Source of the DNA: Pyrenopolyporus hunteri | Taxonomy: Eukaryota > Ascomycota > Sordariomycetes > Xylariales > Hypoxylaceae | DNA: 64,000 nucleotides | Assembly: GCA_902806595.1 (NCBI GenBank) | Contig: CADCXC010000009.1 | Coordinates: 372,001 to 436,000, forward strand | Direction: 5' to 3' | Part shown: positions 1-13,979 of the stretch, one piece after another | How the letters are laid out: the number at the start of each line of letters is the position of its first letter | Numbering within the stretch: the stretch's first letter is position 1 | Made by a program: the position numbers and the translations under genes | Notes under the pieces: generated by a model | The model's input: the letters and a program-made list of their open reading frames with translations, nothing else | Told to the model about the DNA's origin: nothing | Database searches by the model: none

Positions 1-383
1 TAATAATAATAATATTTAATATATTTTAATATTATTATTTTAAAAATTAATATTTATATTATTTATATTTAATATCGAATTTTATTTATATTATTAATAT
101 AAAAAATATATTATTTATTTTATATTCGATTTTATTAATATATTTTTATATAAAAATATAATAAATAAATTAACTTTTCGAAAATAAAATCTTTTTTTAA
201 TTATATTTTTATATATATTTATTTATTAAATTATATATTTATTTTATTTATTTTAAAATTATAAAATATAAAAAGTAAATTATTAATTTCGTTTTAATTT
301 AATTTTTTAATAATATATATATTATATTAATATATATATTATTTCGAAAATTATTTAAATATAAAGTGAATTTTATATATATA

Positions 384-1260
384 TTTATTATTATTATTAT
401 TTTTACGCCGTATATTTATATATATATTATAAAAATATAAAAATATACGATTTTATTACCCGATAATAATTCGAGTAAAAATTATCCATTCGAATAAAAC
501 TTATTTCGTTATAATTTCTTTTCGATTATATTATTTAATAATATAAACTTTTTTTTAAAATTTTAAAAGTTTATTTTTTTAATAAATATAATTAAATTCG
601 ATAAAAAAAAATTATTTAATATTTTTTTATTTTTTTTCATTTATTTTTTTTTTCGAAGTCGCTTCGAAGTCGAAACGTTTCGTAATTATTCGTTTTATAA
701 ACTTTTAATTATAACCGTGGTTTTTTAAAATAATTTTATTATAATTTTTATATATTTACTTTTTATTTAAAAGGTTATTTTTTATTAATCGAAAGTTTAT
801 ATTAATTTCGATTATTTAATGTTATTTATTTAAATCGATATTTTTTTTATAAACTTTTATAAATAATTTTTTTTTATATTTTTTTTTCGTATTTATTTAA
901 TTACTTTATTATTTATCTTCGTTATATATTATATATCATCGTTTATTATTTTTTATTAACGAAATAAACGTTGTTATTTTATAAAAAAATTTTTATTATT
1001 TTTTAATAATATATATAACGTATATTTAATTTATAACGATTAAAATACGGCTTATTATTAACGAATTTATAAAATTCGATTATTTTTTCGAATGGACGTC
1101 GATAATATTTTATAAACGGTATCGTCGACGATATTAATTTTATTTTTCGTAAACGTTTTTTTTTTTTTTATATTTTTATAATGTTAATTTATTTTTTTCG
1201 TAAGTCATTTCGAATATATAAAGTAATAATATTATTTTTAAGGTTTTATTAAAATAAGTT
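384..1260 (-). mobile_element. LINE-like element Q, copy 3
   Basis: Read on the minus strand, this stretch matches 14,220-15,050 and, over its downstream half, 21,050-21,310. It ends at its low-coordinate side in a short AAT-repeat tail near 388-402, as the other copies do. The upstream limit is uncertain; similarity was followed to about 1,260. Coding content is destroyed. Confidence 0.6.
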
Positions 1261-3149
1261 ACGACGGTTTTTATATTAAAAATTCCCGACGTTTACGACG
1301 AGTTTAACGGCTTTAATTTTTTATATTTTATAAAAATAAAAATCGAAATATACGAAACCGTATTTTATTTAATATATAAATTTATAATAATCGAAAAAAT
1401 TCATCGAAGTAAATTTTTAATTGAAAATATATCGTTATATAAAAATTTATTTATATATAATAAATTTAACGATAATAATAATATTTTTTAAAACGATATT
1501 TTAAAAATTTATATTCGATTATAAATAATTTCGTTTTTTTATTTCGTAATATTAATGTTAATTATTTATAAATTATAAAAAGTTATTAATAATTAATCGA
1601 AATGTAAAAATATCGTTTATTATTCGATAACTTCGATTATCGTAAATAAAATCGAATTAAAATTAAATTTTAAACGAATTTAAAAAAAGTTTTAATATAA
1701 AAACTCGAAAAAAAATTTTAAATTTTTTTAAATTTTTTTTTTATTAAATGAAAAGCTTAAAAAATATTTTATTAATTATAATATTAATTTATTTAAAAAC
1801 GTTTAATTATTCGAATTTATTTTTATAATATTTAATATTAAATATTTTACGATTTCGTTTCATTATTTTTTTAATATATTACTTCGTTTTTTAAATTTAC
1901 GTGTTTTATAAATTATTTCTTACGATATTATTTTTAATATTATTTTATATATTGAAAGTAATTTTTTTATAAAAATCATTTAATTATTATTTTTATTTTT
2001 TTTAAATTTAATAATATTTTTTCGTAATTTTTATAAGTAATAAATATTTTAAATTTTAATTTTACTTATAAAATAAACTTAATTTTATTATATTTCGAAT
2101 AATTTATAATTATATAATATATCGTTTTACGTTTTTTATATTTATATTTTAACGAAATAATTTTTAAACCGTTTTTTTTTAAATAAAACGCTTTTAAATT
2201 TATTTTTTTTAATTCGTATTGATATTAACGTAAAAGTTTTATATTTTCGTACGTTATAATATTACGGCCGTATTTACGAGTTTTAAAAAAACGTATTCGT
2301 TACGATTATATTTTATATAGGTAACATTTCGAAACGATCGATTTATTTATCGATTATAATATCGATAATATTATTTTTAATTATTTATTTTTTAATTATT
2401 TTTTTTTATTTTATTATTATTTTAATTTTTATTTATCGTTATATCGAAGGGTTTTTCTTAATTATATAATTTAATAATTATAATTTAACTTTAATACTCG
2501 TATTTTTTATAATTTTAACGAATTTTATTATACGTATTTTAAATTCGAAATTCGTAATTTTTTTATTTAAATATAAATTTATTAAAAAATATTTTAATTC
2601 GTTTTCGAATTAAATAATAAAAATTATTTTATACGTTTCGTTTATTTTTTTAAAGTATTTTAATTACGTTAAATTTAATTTAATCGTTATATTTTTTATT
2701 TTATTATTTTATAAAAATATATATTATATAATTATATTAAATATTATCGTGTTTTTAATAATTTTAATATAGATTTTTTTCGTTTTCGAAACGTTATAAA
2801 TTTATATAAAAACTATTAATTTAAATAATATATATTTTTATTTTTTTATTTTTATTTTTATAATTTTTAAATATCGTTTTTATTTTAATTTTTTATTTAA
2901 TTATACTTTTAAAATTTTAATATTTTTCGTCGCATTAAATATATAATTTTTTAAACGTACGAATTTTATAATCGAATTATATATATAAATAAAATATATA
3001 AGTTCGTTTTTATTAAATAAAAAAATATTTTATATTTTTTTATTTATTTTTAATATTTAATATATACGTTTTCGAATTTTTCGTAATTTTTTTTCGAATC
3101 GTAATTAACGATAAAAAAATTTATATCGTTCGTAAAATTTATTATTAAT
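1261..3149. other. Unassigned AT-rich sequence
   Basis: RIP-mutated sequence without a recognisable gene. It may be the upstream continuation of the Q copy to its left, but I could not align it with confidence. No tandem array or RNA gene was seen. Confidence 0.5.
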
Positions 3150-4725
3150 ATAAATTTTATTATTAATATTTTTTCGTTTTATTATTAAATTTTATTAATA
3201 TTTTTAATATATTAAAATATTTATTATATTTAATAACTTTATATATAAATTAACGTATAATCGTATTAATATATAATATATATTTTATGTTTTTTTTTAA
3301 TTAATTTAATTACATATAATTTTTACCATATATTTTTTATATATTTTATAATATTCCACTTATTTTAAAAATGTAAAATATAAAAATAAACATTGTTATA
3401 TGCACTATTTTTTTTTACTATCGGACCTTTATTTACATTATTAATATAAAAAATACATCTCTTACCTTTTATTCGGTCCTATTAACGGATTCTTATATAA
3501 AAATGTACCAAGTTAAATAGTCTCTTCGAGTACGGGTACACTTTTTAATTAAATTTCTTATATATATTAAATTACACATAACTTCCACCGTATATCCCAC
3601 CATATATCCTATTATATATCCTATTATATCCCACTTATTTTAAAAATATAAAATATATAAAATAAATTATTATTTTCGCTTTAATTAAATTTTTTTAATT
3701 GTAAAAGTTTTATATCGATGTATATTTTATATAAAAAATTATTTAAATATAAAATTAATTTTATAAAAATATTTAAAAATATAAATAATAACTCGAAATA
3801 ATTATATAATTTCCTTTTACGGTCGTATACCTTTTTAACATTTATATAAAATTGAATATATATTCGAATAACTTTTAAAATAATAAATATATCGATATAA
3901 AATATATATTATTAAAAAGATTTAATTAAAACGAAATTAACGATATAATTTTTATATTTTATATTTTTAAAATAAATAAAATATAATAAAATATATAATT
4001 AAAAGTATAATAAAATATATAATAAAAATTAAATCGATTAAAAAAATATATAAAATATATATTATATATTAATATAATTATACGTAGATTTATATATAAA
4101 GTTATTAAATATAATATATATTTTAATGTATTAATAATATAAATAAAACCCGATAATAAAATATAATAATATATATAATAATGTTTATAAAAATTACATC
4201 GTTAATTTCGCTTTAATTAAACTTTTATAATAATGTAAATTTTATATCGATGTATGTTTTATTTTAAAAGTTATTTAAATATAAAGTTAATTTTATACAT
4301 ATATTTTAAAGTGTTAAAAAATATTAAAAAAATATATAATCGTAAAAAAAAATTATATAATTATTTTTAACCGTTATTTATATCTTTATTAAATTACATA
4401 TATATTAAAATAACTTTTTATATAAAATATACATCGATATAAAATTTATATCATTAAAAAGGTTTAATTAAAACGAAATTAACGATATAACTTTTATATT
4501 TTATATCTTTAAAATAAATAAAATATAATAAAATATATAATAAAATATATAATAAAAATTAAATTAATTAAAAAAATGTATTCGTATTCGAAAAAATTAT
4601 TTAATTTATTATATTTTTATATAAAAATGTATTAATAAAACCGAATACGAGGTAAAAAATATATTTTTTATATTAAAAGTATTAATAAAACTCGATAATA
4701 ATTTTAAAAAATGTTAATAATAAAA
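3150..4725. mobile_element. P element (palindromic MITE) split by a second P element
   Basis: The outer copy consists of 3,150-3,387 and 4,187-4,725. Its left arm stops in the middle of the conserved P sequence, and the same sequence resumes at 4,187 after the inner copy. The two halves of a P element are reverse complements of each other around a short centre, so a single copy could fold into one long hairpin. The outermost bases of this host copy are eroded and its own target duplication is not readable. Confidence 0.7.
3388..4186. mobile_element. P element, inner copy with 8-9 bp target duplication
   Basis: A 799-bp copy beginning AAACATTG and ending AATGTTT, inserted in another P element. 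ATAAAAAT flanks it on both sides (3,380-3,387 and 4,187-4,194; TATAAAAAT if the last T is shared), so the target duplication is directly visible. Its left 250 bp keep unusual amounts of CA and CC for this block, suggesting fewer RIP changes. The 8-bp duplication and short terminal repeats fit a non-autonomous hAT-like element, which is an inference. Confidence 0.85.
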
Positions 4726-7500
4726 TTCATTAATATTCTTTTATTTTTTAAAATTTCGTATAACGATATAATATATAAAATAAATAAAATAAAAAAAAAT
4801 AAAAAACTTTATAATACTTTATTCGTAATTCGATATTATTACGAATTTTTACCGTCGATAATAAAAATAATTTATTTATTTATTAAATAATTTTTAATTT
4901 AACGTATAATTTAATTTAAAAACTTTTTTATAATTATAACGTACTTTATTTTCGCCGACATTATATTATTAAATATTTTCGATATATTTAATTATAATAA
5001 TAACGCCGTCGTTTTATATTTTTATAAAAAAAAATCATTTCCGTTATTATATAAATAATTATTTTCGTAAATTTATATATTTTATTTTTTATTTATTTTT
5101 TTAAAAAATAAACCGTATTTTTTATTACCGTTATAATTTATTATATAAAAACTTTTTCGATTATTTTTTTTATCGTATTTAATAAAAATATAAAATAATA
5201 AATTTTCGAAAATTTTTTTTTTCGTTCGTTTTTTTTAATTTAAAAAAATTATCGTATAAAATTATTTAAAAGTTTTAAAATAATAATTTAATTTAAAACT
5301 TTATATAATTCTTTTAATTAAAGTTTAAAATAAAAATTTTTTATAAATTTTAAAAAAATTAATAAAAAAAAGTTTTTATTCGATATTTTTTATAATTTAA
5401 TTTTTATAATTATATTTTTTATTTCATTTTTTATATAATTTTTTATTATATTTAAAATAAATTAATTAAATTTATTTAACCGTTTTCGATATCGAGTAAA
5501 TCGACGTCGTTAATAAAGAAATTTTTATTAATTAAAAGTCGTTTTTTATTTTTTTATTTTATTATTTATAAAAGCTTTTAAAAATTACCTTTTATATTAA
5601 ATAAATATGTATTTTATAATAATTATTAACTTTTAAATTTAACTCATTTTTTTAATTTTTAAAATTTAATATTATTATGCGAAACTTTTATTATTATTTT
5701 TCGAAAATATATCCATTTAATCGTATTTATTATTATTTTATATTATTTATTAATAATTTTTAACTTTTCTTAATATTATTTCGATTTAATTTCGTTTTAC
5801 TTTTTTCGAATATATATTATATTAATTTTAATTTATTATATTTCCTTCGATTATTATTTAATTATTTTTATTATTAAAAATTTTTATTATAACGTAATTA
5901 TTTACGTTATTTTTTAAACTTTTTTCGTTAAACGATATATATATTCGTTTATATTAACTTTATTTTTAAATTCGTTCGAGACTTTAATTTTATAAATTTT
6001 AACTTTAATTAAAACTTTATTTATTTTTTTTCATATTTTATCGACTTTTATTACGCGAATTTTCTTCGATTTTATTTTTATATTTATTTTAATTTTTTAC
6101 GTTATATAATTAAAATCGCTTTATTTAAAAAACTTCGAAAAAATATATTTAAATTTAATATCGATTTAAATTAAATTTAATATTAAGTTTTTTTTATTTA
6201 TAAAATCTTTTAATAATATTTCTTTTAAAAATAATAAAAGTAAAACGTTAACGATTTATTAAATGAAAAATCTTTTTTAAATTATTTTAAATTTTATTTT
6301 TTTCGTTTTATAATAAATAATATACGTTTATATCTTTTATTATTATATTAAAGCTTTTCGCGTATTTTTATAATATATTCGAAATAAAGTTTTTTTTCGA
6401 CGTTTTTCGTAGTTTTATATATATAAATTAAATTTTAATTTCGTAATTTTAAGTTTTTATTTCCGTTATAATTTAATTATAATTTATTTTATTAATTTAA
6501 TTTAATTTATTTAATATTTTATTAATATATAAAACCGCTTTTTTCGATTTATTTTAAATTATATAATAATTATCGAAATTCGAAAAATACGATTTATTTT
6601 TTATAAATTATAATTTTTAAATAATTACTACGTTTTTATTATATTTATTTTTTAATATTTACGTTAATATTTCGAATGTTTATATTACATTTTAATAAAC
6701 CATACGAATATTTATTATTAAATACTTTTAAACGAAATATAATTTATTACGTTTAATTATATTTTAAATAATTTAATTTTTATTTTAAGTTAAATTACGG
6801 TAAAAGTCGAAAAAATTTCGAAAAAAATTCGAATTTAAACTATTCGATTATTATAATTTTTTTTTTATCTTTTAAATTTTTTTTTTAAAAATAATAAAAA
6901 ACTTCGAAACGTTAACGTTTTTAATGTTATTTAAAATTAAAATCTTATAAATCTTAAATTTTCCGTGTTATAAAAAACGTAAATATTTTTCGTATTATTA
7001 AATATAAAATTAAATTTAATAATAATTTTTTCGTTATTTAAATTTTTTTTAAATTAACGAAGTTTATAAACGTATATTTTTTTAACTTTTTTTTTATTTA
7101 TTAAATTATTAAATATTTTTTAAGCCGTGTATTTATTATTATAATTACGATATAATAATTAATTTTAATATATTTTATTTTTATTTTTATAAACGAAACT
7201 TATATATTTACCGTATTTAATTTACTTTTTATAATATTTCGTAATATATTTAAATTTAAAACATTTATAATATTATTTTACCTTTATTTTTTTAACGAAA
7301 AATTCGCATATAAATATTCTTATTTTTTATATTAATTTATTATTATAAAATCGTTATAAAGCTTTTAAATTATTTACTTTTAATATTAAAATTACGTATT
7401 TCGTTTCGAGGTTTTTACGGTAAATTAATTTAATTTATTTTAAAATTTTTCCGGGTTTTTTTTATTTTTTTTAAAAAAATTATATTTCGAGGTTTTTTTT
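4726..7500. mobile_element. M-family copy 1 (degenerate)
   Basis: Segments here match pieces of the M element at 19,855-25,245: 5,600-5,815 with 20,380-20,590, 6,410-6,670 with 22,558-22,795, and 6,680-7,260 with 24,085-24,660. The order and orientation are the same, and this copy lacks the A and P insertions that split the other one, so it serves as the empty-site reference. No reading frame survives. Its ends are not resolved. Confidence 0.6.
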
Positions 7501-8058
7501 ATATTTTTTTTTATTCGCCGTAGTTTACGTAGGGTTAAAATATTTTATTTTATATTTAATTTATTAATTTAACGAAAATAATTTAATTTATTAATCGAAT
7601 AAAAATATTATATTTTTTAAAAAAAAATTTATTTAAATTTATATATATAAATTATTTATTTGAAATTATATAATAAAATTTTATTTTTATTTAAATTTTT
7701 AATTTAATAATTAAAACTTTAAATTAATTATAGGAAAACTTTTTAATTTTATAAATTAATTATTTTTAATTAAAAAATCGATATTTTTTACGATAATTTT
7801 TAAAAGTATTAAAGTTAAAAATAATTTATTATAAACGTAAAAACTTTTAAAATAATTTAATTTAATATAAATAATATAACCGTTTTAAATAAATATAAAT
7901 ATAATATATTATTAATTATAAAATTATTAATTATTAATCGATATTTTATTAATAAAATAATAATTAATTATATTAAAATATAAATTATTAAACGAATAAA
8001 ATTAATTTATAAAAATATAAAAAAATAAAACATTTAAATAAAAATTTAATTATAATTA
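7501..8058. other. Unassigned AT-rich sequence
   Basis: RIP-mutated sequence with no gene and no family membership that I could establish. Confidence 0.5.
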
Positions 8059-8176
<118 letters not shown>

Positions 8177-8179
8177 TAT

Positions 8180-8290
8180 TTTATTAAATATTTATTAATT
8201 ATTTCATCGAAATTTATAATTATTTTTTTAATTATATATAATAATTTTTTTAAAAGGTTTATTATTAAATATTTTATACGAAATAATAAA
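8180..8290. repeat. Fragment of M-element terminal repeat
   Basis: Matches 20,225-20,345, the inner part of the M terminal inverted repeat, with only transitions and small gaps. It is an isolated fragment between an AAT array and unassigned sequence. Confidence 0.6.
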
Positions 8291-8572
8291 ATTTAATAAA
8301 ATATTATAAAATATTATTAAATTAAAAAAAATATTTATTTAATTATATAAATTTATATTTATTAAAAATATCGATATAAAAAATAAAAAATAATTAATTT
8401 CGAAATTATATAATTTTATAAATAAATATTTCGAAATATTAATTTTAAATAAAAATATAAAAATTAATATTAATAAATATATAAAAAGTAAATTAAATTA
8501 TTTCGATAACGAATTTCATGTTAAAATATTTATATTATTTTATAATATTTTCGACATATTTTTTAACTGGAG

Positions 8573-8591
8573 GTCACCCCCGTAGGGTGAC
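8573..8591. repeat. Left terminal hairpin of A element
   Basis: GTCACCC and GGGTGAC separated by five bases form a perfect 7-bp stem a few bases inside the left end of the A element. Confidence 0.8.
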
Positions 8592-8649
8592 ACAATAGCC
8601 CTCGGTTTTCTTCGAATTCTACGACTATTTCTATAGTTATACACCTTTT

Positions 8650-8802
8650 AATACAACTGCTAATACAACTGCTAATACAGCTTCTAATACAGCTTCTAAT
8701 ACAGCTTCTAATACAGCTTCTAATACAGCTTCTAATACAGCTTCTAATACAGCTTCTAATACAGCTTCTAATACAGCTTCTAATACAGCTTCTAATACAG
8801 CT
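8650..8802. repeat. 12-bp minisatellite in A element
   Basis: About 12.7 copies of a 12-bp unit of the form AATACAGCTTCT; the first two copies carry AACTGCT instead. RIP-altered versions occupy the same place in other A copies, for example 43,500-43,600. Confidence 0.95.
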
Positions 8803-8824
8803 TTCGTGGCACCCCTTAGCTTTT

Positions 8825-8966
8825 ACGAGAAACCACCCGTGCCACCTTTCGAAGAGCCGTCGCGAGAAACCACCCCATACCACCTTTCGATAAAACCGTC
8901 GCGAGAGGCCACCCCTACTACCTTTCGATGAAGCCGTCGCGAGTGACCACCCGTATGACACTTTTA
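8825..8966. repeat. 38-39 bp tandem repeat with CGTCGCGA core
   Basis: About three and a half copies of a unit containing CGTCGCGAG, CCACCC and ACCTTTCGA. The copy at 43,260-43,470 carries roughly five to six units, so copy number varies between elements. Confidence 0.85.
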
Positions 8967-9169
8967 TACCTAGCTTTGAATATACAATTCGAAAGATTCT
9001 TCGAAAGGTGCCACGAAGGATACGTCGAATTAGAATTAGATCTATATAATCAAATCCATACAATTAGATCCATACCTACAATTAGATCCATACAATTCGA
9101 ATCTTTCGCATAGATTCATTCAATTCGATTCTTTCAAACCGAATCATACGTTGAATTAGAATTAGATCC

Positions 9170-9440
9170 ATACAATTCGATTCATTCAATTCGATTCATT
9201 CAATTCGATTCATTCAATTCGATTCATTCAATTCGATTCATTCAATTCGATTCTTTCAAGTCGAATCATACGTTGAATTAGAATTAGATCCATACAACTA
9301 GATCAATTCAACTAGATCAATTCAACTAGATCAATTCAACTAGATCAATTCAACTAGATCGATTCAACTATATCAATTCAACTAGATCAATTCAACTAGA
9401 TCAATTCAACTAGATCAATTCAATTAAATCAATTCAATTA
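9170..9440. repeat. Two adjacent 14-bp minisatellites
   Basis: First about six copies of CATTCAATTCGATT (near 9,170-9,257), then about ten copies of AACTAGATCAATTC (near 9,295-9,440), joined by a short non-repetitive link. The RIP-altered counterparts at 42,850-43,000 and 44,040-44,180 have the same 14-bp period. Confidence 0.93.
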
Positions 9441-9656
9441 ATAGAATCGTCCATTAAAATGCGAATAACTTCAAGTGTGGTAGTCGCGATATATATGGCG
9501 GCTCAATTAAGCGGCTCAATTGATTAGGTAAAAGCGTGGCACGGGCCGTTGCGCGGGGCGTGGCGTGGCGTGGCGTGGCGTGGTGTGGTGTGTGGCTAGT
9601 GTGGCGTGGGAAGTGTGGCTCGTGAATTTTTACGTAATTAATTTTTGCTTTTTTTT

Positions 9657-9711
9657 TCGAATTTTTTTCCTAAGAAAAAAATTCGAGACAATACCCCGAG
9701 GAAACCTCGGG
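9657..9711. repeat. Right terminal hairpins of A element
   Basis: A 12-bp perfect inverted repeat with a 6-base loop (9,657-9,686) is followed by CCCGAGG-AAA-CCTCGGG (9,695-9,711). The first palindrome is recognisable in every A copy and at the ends of both L repeats, so it is a conserved terminal structure. Confidence 0.85.
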
Positions 9712-9716
9712 TAAAA

Positions 9717-12287
9717 AATATTAATAGTTTAATTTTTCGACATTTATATAATATTTAAATATATTTAAAATCGAAAAAAAAACTTTTATGTTATAAATTA
9801 AATTATATAATAATAAAAAATAAATAATTATATAAAAATATATTAATAAAATTTTAAATAAAAATTAAATTTATAAATTTATATTTTTTTATAATATTTC
9901 GACTTTATTTAATAAAAAAATTTAAAGCGACGATAAATTTTATATTAATTATAAAGCTTTAAACGTAATTACGATTAAAAATCGATTTTATATTATTTTA
10001 AGTCGAAATATATTAAAAGAATATAAAAAATTAATATTATAACCGTATTTATTAACATTTAAATCGTCGAAAAAAATAAATAAAAAACCGCTTTTATTAT
10101 TAAATATAATTTTTACGAATATAAAATTATTTCTTTTTATTTAATTAATATATTAGTATTTTTTTAAACGTATATTAATTATTTTTATTCGATTTATTAA
10201 AGTAATTTTATTTTATTTTTATAAATAACGTAATTTTTTTTTAAAAAATTATATTAAATATATTAAAAGATTTTTAAAATATTTTCGAAAAATTAATTTA
10301 TAAATAAACATTAATAAATATAAAACTTTCGTAAAAAAACTTAAATATTTAAAATTCGTTTTTTTATTTAAAATATTAAAAATCAATTCGAATAAATTAA
10401 ATATTATTTTTTTAATTTCGTAAATTTTTATTTTCGTTTTATAAAAGAAATATTTAAAATTATTAAATTTTTAAAAATATTAATTAAAAATAATATTAAA
10501 TGAAATTAAATAAAAAATAAATTAATTCGAACGATATTTTAAATATTTAATATAATATTTACGATTAATTTAATTTTAATTTAATATAATTTAAACCGTA
10601 AAATTATAATTACAATCGACGTTTTCGATTAAATTTATAACGATATATTTTTATAATAAAATCATTATAATTATTAATATTTAATTTCGTATTATTTTTT
10701 AAAATATTTAATATAAAAATATAATAATTAAACTTAAAATAAAAATTTTTTAATTATTATTAAAATATTAAACTAATAATAATTAAAATTAAAAACTTAA
10801 AAAATCGAAATTTTTATTAATTATAAAAATTTAAAGTATTTTATAATTATTAAATAATTAAAGGCTCGTTAAATTAAATAAATTAAAATTTTAAACCGTT
10901 TTAATTTTCGAATTATTTATTAATTTAATTTAAAAATAAAATATTCGAATATACTTAACCGTTTTTTAAATATTATATTAATTTTAAATTATAATAAAAA
11001 AATAAAAAGATTAAATATTTTTTAATAATAAAATAAATTAATTAATAAATTTTTAATAAATTATATTATTTTTAATTTAAATAATTTTTTTGTTTTATAT
11101 TAATATTAACATTTTAATTAATATATTAATCGACGAAATTTATATTGAATTTTTTTTAATTAAATTAAAAATATCATTTAATAAGTGTTATATATAAAAT
11201 AAATATTATAAAAATTTATTATAAAATAAATTCGAATTAATTATAAAAAAAATAATTTATAAACATTTAAATTTTTATTTTTTCATTAAAGGTATTTTGC
11301 ATTTTTTTTATATAAATTGTTATTTTTATCGTTTAAAATAAAACGAAGTTTTATTTATTTTATCGAAATTATTTAATAATAATTTCGCCGTAATTTAATT
11401 TTTATTTCGTTATTAATCGAATTGAAAATAATTTTATATTAAATTTTATTTAAATAAATAAATTTTATTTTTAATGAATTATTTTTTTTATAATATTTTT
11501 ATTTTAAAGAATTAAAAATTATTACGTTTTTATTATAAAGTTTTTTTACGTTATATTTATTATTTATTAATTTTATTTTACGTGTTTTTTATTATAAATA
11601 TTATTATTATTTAATAATAATTTTTATAATCGAATTATAACGTTTTAATTTTAATTTAAAGTTTTAATTTTTTATGGTTTATATATTTAAATCGTAATTT
11701 TTTTTCGTAATAATATTTTTTTTTCGTTTAATTTATCGAATTACTTTCGAATTTACTTTAATATTTTAATATATTAAAATTTAATTTCGAATTTATTTAT
11801 TTCGTATACGATCGTATATTTTTTCGTATTACGTTTTATTAACGTTATATTTATATTATTATTTATTAACGTTTCGAAAATAATATAAATATTATTATAA
11901 TAATTAAAGTTTTTTATTTATATTTTATTAATTATAATTTAAATACATTTATTAAATATATTTATATATATTAATATATTATATATAAAATATATTAAAA
12001 AATATCGATATAAATAATTTATAACGTCGAATTTTTTTAAAATTATATTATAAAATTATAAAATATTCGAAATATACGTTATTTTTTTAATATTTCGTTT
12101 TACGTTAATTTATTTTAAATTATTATTAAATAAATTGAAATTTAAATTAAAAAAAAGTATAAAAATTTAAAAATAATAATAATTTAAATAAAAATAAAAT
12201 AATATAATATTATCGTAAAATTCGTCGAATTTATATCGAAAATATTTTCGAAATTAAAAAAAATATATTATAAAAATTTCGTAAACA
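9717..12287. other. AT-rich sequence with one shared segment
   Basis: No gene. The segment 11,160-11,460 matches 33,845-34,155 in the same orientation, so at least part belongs to another dispersed repeat. The rest is unassigned RIP-mutated DNA. Confidence 0.5.
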
Positions 12288-13146
12288 TTATTCGAGGTTT
12301 TTTCGAGATATTATTTCGATTTTTTTTTTAAAAAAAATCGAAAAAATAATAAAAATTAATTATATAAAAATTTACGAATTATATTTTTTACGTTATATTA
12401 AATATATATTATATTATATTACGTTACGTTATATTACGTTACGTTATATTACGTTACGTTATATTACGTTACGTTATATTACGTTACGTTAATTAATTAC
12501 GTGTACGTTTTATATAATAATTTATATTATATTTTTATTTAATTAATTTATTATATATATCGTAATTATTATATTTAAAATTATTTACATTTTAATAAAT
12601 AATTTTATTAATTAATTTAATTTAATTATAAATATAAATTTAATTATATAAATTTAATTTTAATTCGATATATTTTTCGTAGTATTTTTCGAAAAATTTA
12701 TCGAATTATATATTTAAAATTAAATATAAAAAAATTATACGGGTAATTTTTCGCGACGATTTTATCGAAAAGTAATATAAAGTGGTTTTTCGTAATAATT
12801 TTCCGAAAAGTTATAAAAATAACTTTTCGCGACGGTTTTTTCGAAAGGTAATATAAGGTGGTTACTCGCGACGACTTTCTCGAAGAATTTTTAAAAAAGT
12901 AATAAAAATAACTTTCCGCGACGATTTTATCGAAAAGTAACACGGGTAATTTTTCGTAAAAATTAAAAAGTATTACGAAAATTATATTAAAAGTTATATT
13001 AAAACATATATTAAAAGTTATATTAAAACTTATATTAAAAGTTATATTAATAATTATATTAAAAAGTATATAATTATAAAAATAATCGTAAAATTCGAAA
13101 AAAAAAATTAAAAGTTATTATATTATTTTATAAAAATAACTTTTAA
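12288..13146. mobile_element. A element, copy 2 (opposite orientation)
   Basis: Starts with the RIP-mutated terminal hairpins, continues with an ACGTTACGTTATATT-type array (12,415-12,490), then the TCGCGACG tandem units (12,740-12,940), and ends like the other copies near 13,146. Most CpA sites are lost. Confidence 0.8.
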
Positions 13147-13979
13147 TTTATTTAAATAAATATATATTTTAATTAAAATCGATATTTTAATCCGTTTAAA
13201 ATATTATGAATATTAATTAAATATTTAAAAAAAATATTTATATATATTTTTAAAATTTAAATAAAATAAAAACAAATTATTTCGTTTTATTTTTTTATTT
13301 AAAAACGATATATTAATCGTTATTTATATAAAATAAATATTAAACGTATTTATAATATTATTTATTTACGTATATATATAATTAAATATTTATATAATTT
13401 TTTTTAAATATAAAAAACATCGTATTTTTATAATAATTAAAATATTTTATTTATATACGTTATTAAATTAAAAAGAATATATAAAATATTATATTATTTT
13501 AATAATTAAAGCGTTTTTTTTAATAAAAATATAATTATATTTTTTAAATTTTCGTATAAAAATATAAAATCGTAAAAGTTTTTATTTTTATTTTTTTTTA
13601 ATATTTTTAATATTTATTCGACTTAATTTTTATTTCGTAATTTTAATTAATAAATTTTAAAATTTCAATATAATATTTCGATAATATTTCGTTTTTATTA
13701 ATTTTAATATATTATTATTATTTTATTTTTTTAATATATTTACTTTTAAATATTAACTTTTATTAATTTTAACGTATTATTATTATTTTATTTTTTTACG
13801 TATTTATTTATAAATATTTTATTTTTATTAAATTTAATATATTATCGTTAATTTAAGTTTTTTATATATTTAATTATTAATGTTTTATTTTAATTTATTT
13901 TAATATATCGTTATTACTAAAATTTAAATAAATATATATTTTTTATTTTTTATATATTATCGTTATATTTTATAATAAC
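13147..13979. other. Unassigned AT-rich sequence
   Basis: RIP-mutated sequence without gene or recognised family. It may be the upstream part of Q copy 1. Confidence 0.45.

Larger units (their letters stand above)
8563..9716. mobile_element. A element, least-mutated copy
   Basis: About 1.15 kb with normal CpA and TpG frequencies inside a block that has almost none, so it has largely escaped RIP. Degenerate relatives in the opposite orientation lie at 12,288, 20,585, 42,498, 43,845 and 49,339. From left to right it has a 7-bp-stem hairpin, a 12-bp tandem array, a 38-39 bp array, two 14-bp arrays, a GCGTG-rich stretch, a 12-bp-stem hairpin and a terminal 7-bp-stem hairpin. No credible protein is encoded; the open frame across the 12-bp array only reads the repeat. 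Mobility is inferred from the dispersed copies with common ends. The class is unknown. Confidence 0.8.

Noticed and set aside
1..120. Telomere or chromosome end
   Set aside because: No TTAGGG-type repeats are present; the sequence is RIP-mutated repeat DNA to the edge.
8650..8802. Possible CRISPR array
   Set aside because: The units are contiguous 12-bp repeats without spacers, in a eukaryotic transposable element.
8563..9063. Open frame of 166 codons on the minus strand
   Set aside because: It reads through the A element and its 12-bp array, giving a repeated four-residue pattern. No domain or codon bias, and the other copies do not keep the frame.
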